A stretch of 64,000 nt of DNA from NCBI RefSeq assembly GCF_003024515.2, contig NZ_PYIX02000014.1:27546-91545 (forward strand), given 5' to 3'. Below are positions 1 through 8,365 of this stretch, piece by piece. Position numbers and translations under genes: made by a program. The notes beneath the pieces are model-generated. The model did not search any database. It was not told the DNA's origin and was given only the letters and a program-made list of their open reading frames with translations. Every line of letters begins with the position of its first letter. The stretch's first letter is position 1. The DNA is from Acinetobacter sichuanensis. Its GTDB lineage: Bacteria; Pseudomonadota; Gammaproteobacteria; Pseudomonadales; Moraxellaceae.

Positions 1-237
1 AAAACACAGTGGTCCTTTTTTACAGTGAAGTGCTTGATATGCATAGTTTCAATAGTCTTTTGCCAGTTGCGATGCCTTAAATTTTTAGGGAAAAATACGA
101 CTCTAAGCCTATCATTATTGCAGTTTAATTGGTGTTTAAGGTGTCAAATCTTTATATTTAAGATGCACAGCACTAAACCATAAGATAGGTTTTTATAAGT
201 AGCAGCTTTAATGTCTTTAAACTTTTAAATTAGGAAT

Positions 238-247
238 GGTATATACC
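238..247. promoter_or_regulatory. GTATATAC-family palindromic site
   Basis: GGTATATACC is a perfect palindrome, extending to 12 bp with the flanking T and A. The core GTATATAC recurs in intergenic DNA at 18379, 18442, 22296, 27272, 35104, 43340, 54614, 54661 and 63069, mostly upstream of minus-strand genes. A regulator-binding site is inferred. Confidence 0.5.
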
Positions 248-634
248 AAGATGCATTTTTTCTTCAAACAGTTTTTATCAATTTATTTAATATTAAAGAA
301 GCTGGCTTATAAATAAATTGCATTATCACCAATAATATTTTTAATATTAATTAAAAAAAGCATATTAACATCTTTATTAATATACTTCTATACTGTAAAA
401 TATAAATTACAGTATTAATAATATTTTAATTAAAAAAAGAATAAATGTACTTTGTTATTTTCTGTATAAATTATATTCTAAAAAAAGAACAAAAAAGAAT
501 AGAAAAGATAATAAAAAGAAAGAATAAGACTATAAAGGAATATAAAAGACGTCTAGCAAACTATAAGAGCTCATTTACTCTCTATAATTGATTGAAAAAA
601 GTACGTTGTATTTCCATTTCAGATAGGTACTACT

Positions 635-665
635 AAAAAAAAGCATTGTTTTGGACAGACAATGC
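635..665 (-). terminator. Rho-independent terminator-like stem-loop, minus strand
   Basis: GCATTGT (643-649) and ACAATGC (659-665) form a 7-bp stem with a 9-nt loop, next to eight A residues on the plus strand (635-642), that is a U-tract for a minus-strand transcript. No minus-strand gene is visible just to the right, so the transcript it would end is unknown. Confidence 0.5.
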
Positions 666-787
666 ACTTAAAAAGAGTATTTTTTACAGATTTGTCTTGT
701 TTAGGCCAGGTACGACTGCCTGAAGAACGCCCTTAGATATACGTTAAAGCTTATAAATTAGGTTTAAGCGAGTGCCTAAAAGTCGGC

Positions 788-816
788 TTTATACCTTTTA
801 ATGGATTTTTTATAAT
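788..816 (+). promoter_or_regulatory. Candidate sigma-70 promoter for the dotD operon
   Basis: A perfect -10 TATAAT lies at 811-816. Seventeen bases upstream is a weak -35, TTTATA (788-793). It would give a leader of about 65 nt before the dotD start. The -35 match is poor, so the call rests on the -10 and the position. Confidence 0.35.
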
Positions 817-888
817 TAATAAAGTGCATTTTAATAGTTTTTAGACTAAAATCATTTTGTCTTTATACCCACTTAATCCGGAGTAAAA

Positions 889-1335
889 ATGAAGCACAAT
901 AAAAAACTTTTAAGCGTTCTTGTAATTGGTTTAATGATGTCTGGGTGTGCTAGTCGTGATGTAACGCAATTAAACGTAGCAAGCCCTTTATCTATTATAT
1001 CTGAAGCATCTCAAGAGGCTTTAATTGCACAACAGAACTTAAAGAACTCTTCTGCAATTCAAATGCAAACTGTTCAGAAGAAACAAGGTAGCATCAACCA
1101 TGACCTTTTAAATATCGACTACATAGGCGATCCAATACCTTTAATTAAAAGTATTTCTAGCCAATACGGATACCGTTTTGTAGAAGCTGGTCCTACTCAT
1201 GAGCTTCCAATTGTTAATTTTAATAAAAAGCGTCTTACTGGTGTAGAAGCTTTACGCGATGTTTCTGCATATTTAAATACTGCTTCGATAACTCTAGATC
1301 ATCAAAATAAAAGTATTTTATTGACTTATAACTAA
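889..1335 (+). CDS. dotD: DotD/TraH-like type IVB secretion lipoprotein
   Basis: Predicted 148-residue outer-membrane lipoprotein of the Dot/Icm (type IVB, MPF-I) conjugation channel. The N-terminus has a basic start, a hydrophobic core and a lipobox ending M-S-G-C with the lipidated Cys at residue 20. The C-terminal half (about 75-148) has the alternating pattern of the secretin N0-like fold known for Legionella DotD, including the S-Q-Y-G-Y stretch and T-G-V-E-A-L. In that family DotD and DotC help the secretin-like DotH reach the outer membrane. The start has GGAG eight bases upstream. Length is close to Legionella DotD. It opens an operon dotD-dotC-dotB-icmT, the order that makes the family call firm. 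DotH is not in the window. Confidence 0.85.
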   Translation: MKHNKKLLSVLVIGLMMSGCASRDVTQLNVASPLSIISEASQEALIAQQNLKNSSAIQMQTVQKKQGSINHDLLNIDYIGDPIPLIKSISSQYGYRFVEAGPTHELPIVNFNKKRLTGVEALRDVSAYLNTASITLDHQNKSILLTYN

Positions 1336-1372
1336 TACCCTTTAAATCCTTTTATACATATCTGGAGTTTTT

Positions 1373-2182
1373 ATGGACTACTCTAATAATGCTTCATTAC
1401 AAGAGCTACTAAACCCATCTAACCAGTCTTCTTTAGAAGTTCATGTTAGTAATGTTGAACAGCAAGCTCGTTATGAAGCCATGCTTGAATTAGTTAAGCA
1501 AAAAGGTATTAAGTTAGGGATCAATACTTATTTAAGCAACGCTCGTGAGGTCATCAAAAGCCAAGAGCGTAACCTTGATACAATCTTTAACTTTAAACCT
1601 TACATGATCAAAGATGTTGTTGTTCCCCCGGTTATTATTGAATCAAAAGATGTAACTGAGACACCTAATGCCATGTCGTACAAGACGACTAAGCAGACTT
1701 ATAAAATCTTGAAACAAGCTCGTTTCAGTACTCGTGCACCTGATTGGCGTCAGTACCTTGTTTTCCCTACACTTGATAGCAATGTTGATTACGTGACTTT
1801 CATTCCGAAAGAAATGTTACCAGCTAACGAACAAGAACGAAAAATATGGAAAGAGACTGCTGCTAAGTCTTATGAAATGGGTTTAGTTGAGGGCCGAAAT
1901 ATTGTTGAAGATGCAGTAGATCGTCTTAAACGAGATTATTTGGGGATGGTTACTTTCCATAAGTTTGTTTTAGAGGGCAAGTTATCAATGCCAGCAATTA
2001 GCAGTCAATCACTGGCTGTTTCTTCTACACAAGACACTATTGCTCTTGATATGAAATTGCTTCAAATCCAACAATTACCGCAGTTCAATTCAAATATTGA
2101 AACTTGGAAACCAATTCTCCAACCTGAACAAATTGCACCTAGCTATCAAATTCCAAAAATTAACCTTGTTAGCGAACCTTAA
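1373..2182 (+). CDS. dotC: DotC/TraI-like type IVB secretion protein
   Basis: 269-residue DotC-family protein. Family features visible are the R-x-x-A-M-x-E-x-x region with G-I-K-L-G (about 33-50), L-D-T-I-F-N-F (about 68-74), V-P-P-V-I (about 84-88), D-W-R-Q-Y-L (about 124-129), and the late R-D-Y-L-G-M segment. In known systems DotC is an outer-membrane lipoprotein acting with DotD on DotH. Here the only possible start (1373, with GGAG at proper spacing) gives an N-terminus with no hydrophobic segment and no lipobox, and an in-frame stop at 1343 rules out an upstream extension. It may be exported differently or held by partners. It sits 37 bp after dotD and 27 bp before dotB. Confidence 0.85.
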   Translation: MDYSNNASLQELLNPSNQSSLEVHVSNVEQQARYEAMLELVKQKGIKLGINTYLSNAREVIKSQERNLDTIFNFKPYMIKDVVVPPVIIESKDVTETPNAMSYKTTKQTYKILKQARFSTRAPDWRQYLVFPTLDSNVDYVTFIPKEMLPANEQERKIWKETAAKSYEMGLVEGRNIVEDAVDRLKRDYLGMVTFHKFVLEGKLSMPAISSQSLAVSSTQDTIALDMKLLQIQQLPQFNSNIETWKPILQPEQIAPSYQIPKINLVSEP

Positions 2183-2209
2183 GTTCGCTAACTCAATTGG
2201 AAGTTTTAA

Positions 2210-3505
2210 ATGCAAATGAAGGTTTCGACATTAAAAGCAAAATCTGCATTATTTGATGTTAACAAGATTAAAGGATCTGAAAATAAGATTCTGACAGCTA
2301 CCAAAGACATTCGCAAAGACTACGATTCTAGCCGTGGTTTTGGTTTGGCTACATTAACAGCCATAACGACATACAAAGATCCGAAACAAGGGTTTAAAAG
2401 TCGCGATGAATTTGAAAGTCTTCTATATGAAGCATTAGCTCATGGTGCTTCAGATATTTTCATTAGTCCAGATCGCCCCATCACAATGATGAAAGACTTG
2501 GAGTTATATTCGTTAACACACCGTATTATCAATCGTGATGAAGCTCTACACATCCTAAGAACGATTGCTGATGAAAATGCCTACTTAGTCCTTATTAATA
2601 ATAAGTTTATTAATAAGGCATATCGTATTCTGCAGAAAGACGCTTCAGGTAAGGAAACTCGTTATAACTTTCGTGTGAACGTATCTCGAACTTCGTATCG
2701 TGGATCTGGAGATTCTTTTCAGATAACGTTACGTACAATTTCTGGCATTCCCCCTCACTTTTCAAAAGTGGGTTTAGATGAAGATTTCATTAAAAGATCG
2801 CTACCTCACAATGGTTGCTACATCATTGGCGGAATCACTGGTTCTGGTAAAAGTACAACACTAGCTTCAAATATTCGCTATGTGTTGGAAAATAATACTC
2901 ATATTCGTGGAAATATTTTGACTCACAACGAGCCTATCGAATACGAGTATGACGCAATTGAAAGCACACACAGTATTGTTAGTCAAAGCGAAATCCCCAA
3001 TAACTTCGAGACTTTTGCGGATGCAAATAGAGAGGCGATGCGTAGACGTCCTGCTGCAGTTGAAATCGGTGAATTGCGAGATAAAGAAACAATTTCTGCA
3101 GCTCTAGAACTTTCTTTAACTGGCCACCCTGTTTTTGCAACGGTTCACGCAACCACCGTAGACAAAATTATTCCACGTATGTTGAAGCGCTTTAAGCATG
3201 AAGAACATCTTCAGGCTGCAGCTGACATTATTGGTTCAGTTTATACATTGATTGCTCAACGTCTTGTTAAAGATGTGAACGGCAAGGTATTTGCTGTAAG
3301 GGAACACTTAATTTTATCACCTCAACTGAAAGAAGAATTGCTTTTAATTGATGATATTCATGCTCAACAGAAGTTTATTCGAGAGTTAATGATTAATTCT
3401 GATGGTTCAGATCCAAACATCAGTAAGAGTTTCAGGAAACAAGCTGACGATCTACTCAAAGCTGGTCGTTTGCATGAAGACTACTATTACAAACTGATTT
3501 ATTAA
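2210..3505 (+). CDS. dotB: DotB/TraJ-like secretion ATPase (VirB11/PilT superfamily)
   Basis: 431-residue hexameric-type secretion ATPase that powers the type IVB channel from the cytoplasmic face. Visible motifs are Walker A GGITGSGKST at 207-216, an Asp-box-like N-E-P-I-E-Y segment near 240, Walker B A-A-V-E-I-G-E-L-R-D at 282-291, and the His box T-G-H-P-V-F-A-T-V-H at 304-313. The N-terminal 200 residues carry the PAS-like domain region of this superfamily (G-A-S-D-I-F-I near 79-85). It is somewhat longer than Legionella DotB because of an N-terminal extension of about 60 residues. The start at 2210 has a GGAAG site; a second ATG two codons later is possible. Nine bases separate it from icmT. 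Confidence 0.92.
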   Translation: MQMKVSTLKAKSALFDVNKIKGSENKILTATKDIRKDYDSSRGFGLATLTAITTYKDPKQGFKSRDEFESLLYEALAHGASDIFISPDRPITMMKDLELYSLTHRIINRDEALHILRTIADENAYLVLINNKFINKAYRILQKDASGKETRYNFRVNVSRTSYRGSGDSFQITLRTISGIPPHFSKVGLDEDFIKRSLPHNGCYIIGGITGSGKSTTLASNIRYVLENNTHIRGNILTHNEPIEYEYDAIESTHSIVSQSEIPNNFETFADANREAMRRRPAAVEIGELRDKETISAALELSLTGHPVFATVHATTVDKIIPRMLKRFKHEEHLQAAADIIGSVYTLIAQRLVKDVNGKVFAVREHLILSPQLKEELLLIDDIHAQQKFIRELMINSDGSDPNISKSFRKQADDLLKAGRLHEDYYYKLIY

Positions 3506-3514
3506 GAGGCGAAT

Positions 3515-3784
3515 ATGGATGATCAATATGCACACTGGTCGCAATTTAGATTAAATCTAATCCTATGGGGCGGTTTAAACGGATATTTGTTTATACCTTT
3601 TCTAGCTGTTGTTATTAAGTTTTCCTTGTTCAAACTTATGCTTTTCATCGGCTTGATAGTAGCAACATTGGTTATTGAAAAAGTATTTAAATACAAATAC
3701 AGCTATATCCCCTCTGCTCTTAGACGCTTAGTTTTTGGGGGCAATAAATACACTAGACGCGGTAGAAGACGTTACTCGTTGTAA
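3515..3784 (+). CDS. icmT: IcmT/TraK-like small membrane protein
   Basis: 89-residue protein with one or two membrane-spanning stretches (about 12-60), an early W (residue 8), and a strongly basic C-terminus (R-R-G-R-R-R-Y). Size, hydrophobic layout, the F-I-P-F region and the basic tail fit IcmT of Legionella and TraK of IncI plasmids, which follow dotD-dotC-dotB in other type IVB loci. The exact role in the channel is not settled; a part in pore formation or egress was reported for IcmT. Nine bases separate it from dotB, with GAGG upstream of the ATG. The assignment depends as much on gene order as on sequence, because the family is short and weakly conserved. Confidence 0.75.
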   Translation: MDDQYAHWSQFRLNLILWGGLNGYLFIPFLAVVIKFSLFKLMLFIGLIVATLVIEKVFKYKYSYIPSALRRLVFGGNKYTRRGRRRYSL

Positions 3785-3810
3785 ATCTTGAAAAATTGAA
3801 AGGTAAACTT

Positions 3811-4917
3811 ATGAAAAATACTCAAAATGAAAAACCAGCGATTGAAGAACGTTATATTGTTCTAGGTATTGATGATGGACATGGCGGTACAAAGCTTTAT
3901 GCTGGTCTAGATCAAGATGGAAATGAAATCAAACTGACTATTCCTAGTATTGCTTATTCAGGAAAAGTCCTCACTGGCGAAGAGGATTCTACTGACTATT
4001 ATGTGGTTAAAGTAAATGAAAACTTTTATACAGTTGGTAAGAAGATCAATAGTAGTGTTCCTCTGGATACCAGAACAGACGAATACCCGACATCTGAATA
4101 TAACAAGGCACTAATACACCAGGCAATTAAGGCCTATATTGACCATATCGGAACATATGATGGTAGAGCGTTTGCAATCGCTACTTCACTTCCTGTTAGT
4201 CGCTATTACACACCTGAAAAAACCAAAAACATGCCACTTATTGATATGAAAACTAATTTTCTACTCAATGGTGATGTTTGCTTCAACTTAAAAGATCATA
4301 AAGCTGGTAAACCGCTTAATATCATTAAAAGACATATTGTTAAATGTGAAGCTCAAACAGCTTATTTTAATGAGATTATTGATGTACACGGAAACGGTTC
4401 AGAAGATAGTGATCTTTTAATAAGTTCTGAATGTGCTGTAATCGATATTGGCGGTAAAACCACTGATATTGTAGTCACATTAGATGGAGGAAACATGCTT
4501 GATGGCCATCGTTCTACATCACGTAACCTTGGTATTCTTACCATCTATGAACGAATCACTAGCTTAATTCTTGAATCTGGCTATAAAACAGTTAACGCTA
4601 ACTGGCTAGATTTCGCACTAAAATCTGGAACTTATGGTATAGGATCTCAAGCCAAAGATATTACAGGTTTAATTCAGCAAGCTAAAAACGAATTCATGAT
4701 CGAATTAAATAACTTTATCTCTAAACAGATCGGTGGAGGCGATGATTTAGCATTAGTATTATTTTGTGGAGGCGGTGCAGCTTTTCTTGAAAAAGAGATT
4801 AAAGAAAAGTACGACTTACCGAACGTAAGAATCGCTGAATCACCAGAGTACGCCAATGCTAAAGGTTTATATAAGTTAGCTAAATACATGTATAAAATGT
4901 ACGCAGAAATCAAATGA
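3811..4917 (+). CDS. ParM/StbA-family actin-like ATPase
   Basis: 368-residue actin-fold ATPase of the plasmid segregation type. Phosphate-1 motif G-I-D-D-G-H-G-G-T-K lies near 19-28, phosphate-2 A-V-I-D-I-G-G-K-T-T-D at 209-219, and an adenosine-type motif C-G-G-G-A-A at 319-324; the C-terminal E-Y-A-N-A-K-G-L-Y stretch is usual for ParM/StbA proteins. ParM filaments push plasmid copies apart using a ParR adaptor bound to parC. I chose the ATG at 3811 because AAAGG lies just upstream; an earlier TTG at 3796 is less likely. It follows icmT by 26 bp with no room for a centromere, so it appears co-transcribed with the dot genes. It overlaps its downstream partner by 4 bp. A transfer-linked filament role is an alternative. 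Confidence 0.85.
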   Translation: MKNTQNEKPAIEERYIVLGIDDGHGGTKLYAGLDQDGNEIKLTIPSIAYSGKVLTGEEDSTDYYVVKVNENFYTVGKKINSSVPLDTRTDEYPTSEYNKALIHQAIKAYIDHIGTYDGRAFAIATSLPVSRYYTPEKTKNMPLIDMKTNFLLNGDVCFNLKDHKAGKPLNIIKRHIVKCEAQTAYFNEIIDVHGNGSEDSDLLISSECAVIDIGGKTTDIVVTLDGGNMLDGHRSTSRNLGILTIYERITSLILESGYKTVNANWLDFALKSGTYGIGSQAKDITGLIQQAKNEFMIELNNFISKQIGGGDDLALVLFCGGGAAFLEKEIKEKYDLPNVRIAESPEYANAKGLYKLAKYMYKMYAEIK

Positions 4918-5741
4918 CAGATTCAAACTACATACAACTATCCTATCAATTAATTCACTTAACAAGAGAAGATCTTGATGTGATTAGTAATGTTAATAGA
5001 AATCTACCAGGTCTAGACTTAAACGCTTTTAGTTTAAGTCTGCTGTATTTAGGATTTATCTTTTGTACTGACAAGCAGAAGATTTTTCTAAATGCGCCAG
5101 TGCAAAATGAAATAGACGAGACGTTTGCACAGCCTGTACGAATGAAAATAGATAAAAATGCAAATCAAAAACTATTTAATTCAATTAAAAAACATCCTCA
5201 AGGAAAGCTTCGTAGAAATTACATAACTGCTGTTTTACATGCTGGTATAGCGGTTCTAATTGAGCTTTCATACCTTTATAAGTTGTATGAAGTTAATGAG
5301 GATATGGCAAGCCTATATTCTGTCAATTCTTTCCTATTAAGGTTTGGCTTAAGTACTTGTGTTGAAACATACACCAAGTTTAATACTGCTTACTATGTGT
5401 ACGATATTGAATATCTTGAAAAAAAGTATCTTGATCATATATCCATACAAATACCAGAAAGTAGTAAGGAGCAAATTGAACAATCACCTAAAAAGCCCGT
5501 AACTAATTCTATCAAGAGCAAGGAGGTTCCTGTTCAAAAAGCAGTTAAGATAAAGGAAGCTAAACATACTGAACATAAAAACATTCAGGACCACTCCCCT
5601 ACCGTTGAAACATCTCAAAATACCGAAACGTCCGAAATTAACAATGCTAAACCAAGTCAAAACGTATCTGAATCAAAACCAGTAACCAATCCAAGTAGTT
5701 CGGATTGGCTTAACCAGACTTTTAATCCAGATCTATTATAA
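4914..5741 (+). CDS. Unknown partner of the actin-like ATPase, possible ParR/StbB-type adaptor
   Basis: 275-residue protein translationally coupled to the actin-like gene by an ATGA overlap. Residues about 80-125 (K-K-H-P-Q-G-K-L-R-R-N-Y-I then a hydrophobic helix A-V-L-H-A-G-I-A-V-L-I) look like the helical stretch of plasmid adaptor proteins such as ParR or StbB, but a clear ribbon-helix-helix is not seen. The C-terminal 90 residues are polar, rich in Lys, Glu, Ser, Thr and Asn, and probably disordered. Position and coupling make an adaptor for the actin filament the natural guess; ParR proteins are usually near 120 residues, so the length is unusual. It ends at the terminator shared with parB. 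Confidence 0.5.
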   Translation: MTDSNYIQLSYQLIHLTREDLDVISNVNRNLPGLDLNAFSLSLLYLGFIFCTDKQKIFLNAPVQNEIDETFAQPVRMKIDKNANQKLFNSIKKHPQGKLRRNYITAVLHAGIAVLIELSYLYKLYEVNEDMASLYSVNSFLLRFGLSTCVETYTKFNTAYYVYDIEYLEKKYLDHISIQIPESSKEQIEQSPKKPVTNSIKSKEVPVQKAVKIKEAKHTEHKNIQDHSPTVETSQNTETSEINNAKPSQNVSESKPVTNPSSSDWLNQTFNPDLL

Positions 5742-5767
5742 AAAAAACCGGCAATGCCGGTTTTTTT
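5741..5767. terminator. Bidirectional terminator between the dot/actin operon and parB
   Basis: AAAACCGGC and GCCGGTTTT form a GC-rich hairpin with a 3-nt loop, flanked by an A-run and a T-run, so it can stop transcripts from both sides. It starts at the stop codon of the plus-strand gene and lies about 20 bp from the end of parB. Confidence 0.9.
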
Positions 5768-5786
5768 CATTCAAAGTTTTGAAACT

Positions 5787-6848
5787 TCAATCATTCAAGC
5801 TCTTAAAAAACTCTTCAATTTTTCTAGCTTTCTCTTCTGTAATATCTGCATCCAAGGCTACTCGCAACTTAAGTACACTCTTACCTTTGGTACCACATTC
5901 AGAACTCATAGAACCAAATTTAACGCCCTTATCTGTCTTAAAATCGAATTTAATCTTACTCGGTTGTTCTTCAGTAGTAGCTTCTTCAGTTTTTTCAGGC
6001 TTAGTCGCCTTATTTGCTTTTTCTTCTTCACTCAAAATAGCTATAAATCCTTTATGACGCTTGCCCGTGGATTTAAATTCTTCAACGTATTTATCCCATT
6101 CTGGTCTTAACAAGTCGAAAATTGCTTTTTCAGTTTTAGTTTCTAAAGCTTTATTTATTGCGGTATTCACTTCTTGAGCAATATATCCAGAAATTAGCTC
6201 AGGATCTTCGTTCAAAGAGTCCAAAATGAACTCAGGTAAGTCTAGAATATATTTGAGACGGAAATACTTCGACTTATCAATCGCAAATTTTTCAGTAACA
6301 AATTCATAACTTTCAAAAGGATAACCAAACTCTTCACATAATTGCTTGATTTTTAATATGCTTTCAAAATCTGAAAGATTTTGTCTAGCAGTATTATCCA
6401 ATAAAGCTGTTATAGCAGCTTTATCATCATTCATAGATGTTTTAACTAAAGCAGTAATTCTCTTGAGCTTTAAAATCTCTTTAATTGCTCTAAAACGTCT
6501 CTCACCAGCAATTAACTCGTAACGATTACCCTTCTGTCGAACTGTAATCGGGTTAATTTGTCCATTAGTTTCTATATCAGCAGCCAAAATTGGCAACTTC
6601 TCATATACACGTTTATTCATGATACGTGGTTGATAAGGTGATGGATCAATTAAATCAATGTCGATTGATTCTAAATGAGATCCGCTAACAATATTTTTTG
6701 TTTCTCGCTTAGCTAGTGGGTTAAGACTCCCCTCTTCTATGGTTGGAGTCGCTGTATTTTCTTTTACATCAGTAACTTGAGCATCACTCCCTGTTGCATT
6801 AGCAACAGATGTTTTTTTCATGCTTTTTACTTTATCTTTAAAGTTCAT
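5787..6848 (-). CDS. parB: ParB/Spo0J-family partition protein
   Basis: 353-residue centromere-binding protein of a type I partition system. The N-terminal domain carries N-G-Q-I-N-P-I-T-V-R (95-104) and the CTP-binding signature G-E-R-R-F-R-A at 115-121, followed by T-A-R-Q-N-L-S-D-F and a helix-turn-helix region at about 180-205 (V-T-E-K-F-A-I-D-K-S-K-Y-F-R). The last 70 residues hold a Lys/Glu-rich linker and a dimerisation-like tail. AAGGTG precedes the ATG. It lies 9 bp downstream of parA, so both are one operon. Its likely target is the palindrome TTATCAGACTGATAA repeated 12 times upstream of parA; that link is inferred from position. Confidence 0.92.
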   Translation of the reverse strand: MNFKDKVKSMKKTSVANATGSDAQVTDVKENTATPTIEEGSLNPLAKRETKNIVSGSHLESIDIDLIDPSPYQPRIMNKRVYEKLPILAADIETNGQINPITVRQKGNRYELIAGERRFRAIKEILKLKRITALVKTSMNDDKAAITALLDNTARQNLSDFESILKIKQLCEEFGYPFESYEFVTEKFAIDKSKYFRLKYILDLPEFILDSLNEDPELISGYIAQEVNTAINKALETKTEKAIFDLLRPEWDKYVEEFKSTGKRHKGFIAILSEEEKANKATKPEKTEEATTEEQPSKIKFDFKTDKGVKFGSMSSECGTKGKSVLKLRVALDADITEEKARKIEEFFKSLND

Positions 6849-6857
6849 ATCAGCACC

Positions 6858-7694
6858 TTATAATTTTTTGTATTCAGAAACCATTAGATCTACAAGTTGA
6901 TTAATTGCTTGTTTTGCTGGTGTTTCTTTTCCAGCATCCAGATCAAATACGGAACACTTAACATATGATGCTTGACTAAAAACCGTAGCATTTGGAATAC
7001 AGATTAATTCCTTATTTACCAGTTTTTCTTGCAATTTTGGTTGAGCATATTCATTGCGAATATCTTCAGCCAAGGTAAGATCCACTGTATTACGCTTGTT
7101 ATAAAAGTTTAGTACTGGCGATAGAATTTTTAAATCTGGATTGCTTGTCTCTAAGTCATCCATAGAGTTAAGTATATCTTCCAAACCCTGAATACTGTAT
7201 TCACCCTGTAATGGAATTAATAAACTGTTTGATGCTAACAAAGCATTAAAAGTTAGAGTTTCCATTCGCGGTGGACAATCTAACAAAATAAAGTCGAAAT
7301 CCCCTTTTATCTTTCTTAATACACTTCTAATAATTTCATTAGGAACTGGACTAGAACGCTGAATATTGATTTCAACATCACGAATGTTATTAGCACAAGC
7401 AATCAAAGACACATTTTCAAAGTTGGTTTTATCTGGACCTTGTATAACATCGTGAATGTTAATTGTTTTATAGTTTTCAAAAATATCTTTTAGAGTGCCA
7501 TCTATATCGTTAATATCTGGAACATTTGAAATATGTTTTGTTGCATTACGTTGGCTATCTAAGTCGATTACTAAAACCGTATAACCTAATTTTCCAAGCT
7601 TAGCAGCACAATTCACCGTAGATGTTGTTTTGCCCACACCACCTTTAAAGTGGATGCTTGTACAAATATAAGTTTTTCCTGAGTTCTTTTCCAT
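6858..7694 (-). CDS. parA: ParA-family Walker-type partition ATPase
   Basis: 278-residue ParA/MinD-family ATPase. The deviant Walker A is K-G-G-V-G-K-T-T at residues 17-24, the A-prime motif V-I-D-L-D-S-Q-R-N at 42-50, and Walker B I-L-L-D-C-P-P at 136-142. There is no N-terminal helix-turn-helix extension, so it resembles the short (type Ib or chromosomal-like) ParA proteins; in such systems ParB, rather than ParA, often represses the operon. The ParB here is large, which is atypical for strict type Ib. AAAGGTG precedes the start. The 12-copy repeat array begins about 140 bp upstream and can serve as both centromere and operator. Confidence 0.94.
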   Translation of the reverse strand: MEKNSGKTYICTSIHFKGGVGKTTSTVNCAAKLGKLGYTVLVIDLDSQRNATKHISNVPDINDIDGTLKDIFENYKTINIHDVIQGPDKTNFENVSLIACANNIRDVEINIQRSSPVPNEIIRSVLRKIKGDFDFILLDCPPRMETLTFNALLASNSLLIPLQGEYSIQGLEDILNSMDDLETSNPDLKILSPVLNFYNKRNTVDLTLAEDIRNEYAQPKLQEKLVNKELICIPNATVFSQASYVKCSVFDLDAGKETPAKQAINQLVDLMVSEYKKL

Positions 7695-7831
7695 TTTTCA
7701 ATCACCTTTCAAGTAAAGTCAAACAATACAATATTTGAAAAATATTTAAAATACTTTTTCACTTTATTTTTAATATATTTCAACTTTTTCAATCTATATG
7801 CCTAACATGTGTCCATATCTTATGTGTTTTT

Positions 7832-8365
7832 CATTATCAGACTGATAACAGCTTTAGATTCCTTGGCGTGGATTTTTTCATTATCAGACTGATAACAGCT
7901 TTAGATCCCTTGGCGTGGTTTTTTACATTATCAGACTGATAACAGCTTTAGATTTTTAATCGTGGATTTTTTCATTATCAGACTGACAACAGCTTTCGAT
8001 TTTTAATCGTGGATTTTTTCATTATCAGACTGATAACAGCTTTAGATCCCTTGGCGTGGATTTTTTCATTATCAGACTGATAACAGCTTTAGATCCCTTG
8101 GCGTGGTTTTTTTCATTATCAGACTGATAACAGCTTTAGATTCCTTGGCGTGGTTTTTTTCATTATCAGACTGATAACAGCTTTAGATCCCTTGGCGTGG
8201 TTTTTTTCATTATCAGACTGATAACAGCTTTAGATTCCTTGGCATGGTTTTTTTCATTATCAGACTGATAACAGCTTTAGATCCCTTGGCGTGGTTTTTT
8301 CATTATCAGGCTGATAACGGTTTTTCGATTCTAAATCGTTGATTTATTCATTATCAGACTGATAA
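7832..8365. repeat. 12-copy 47-bp direct repeat array, probable parS centromere
   Basis: Twelve copies of a unit that contains the 15-bp palindrome TTATCAGACTGATAA (7-bp arms, central A). The palindromes start at 7834, 7881, 7928, 7975, 8022, 8069, 8116, 8163, 8210, 8257, 8303 and 8351, so the spacing is 47 bp, with 46 and 48 at the end. Copies 1-10 continue CAGCTTTAGAT then CCTTGGCGTGG or TTTAATCGTGG; copy 4 has a C in the right arm, copy 11 has a central G, and copy 12 keeps only the palindrome. Position directly upstream of parA-parB points to the ParB binding centromere. An iteron-type origin is the alternative. Confidence 0.85.

Larger units (their letters stand above)
1..887. other. AT-rich intergenic region upstream of the dotD operon
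   Basis: No convincing coding region is visible in these 887 bases. The stretch is very AT-rich, especially about 280-530 where runs of A and T dominate. It contains a 12-bp palindrome around 238-247 that recurs elsewhere in the window, a stem-loop at 643-665 that reads as a minus-strand terminator, and a possible sigma-70 promoter ahead of dotD. A small RNA on the minus strand between roughly 670 and 880 is possible but unproven. Confidence 0.6.

Noticed and set aside
238..247. GTATATAC as a simple -10 promoter box
   Set aside because: It is a strict palindrome, is often 70-130 bp from the start codon, and in several cases lies upstream of a separate -10-like sequence.
1..887. tRNA or truncated gene at the left edge
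   Set aside because: No cloverleaf, conserved loop sequence or long frame could be recognised.
3796..3810. TTG start for the actin-like gene
   Set aside because: The ATG at 3811 has an AAAGG site at good spacing; the TTG has none.
5754..6110. Open frames on the plus strand opposite parB
   Set aside because: They lie entirely antisense to a clearly conserved ParB gene and show no ribosome site or family resemblance.
7832..8365. CRISPR array reading of the 47-bp repeats
   Set aside because: The spacers are themselves repeated, the unit contains a perfect palindrome next to parA, and no cas gene is present.
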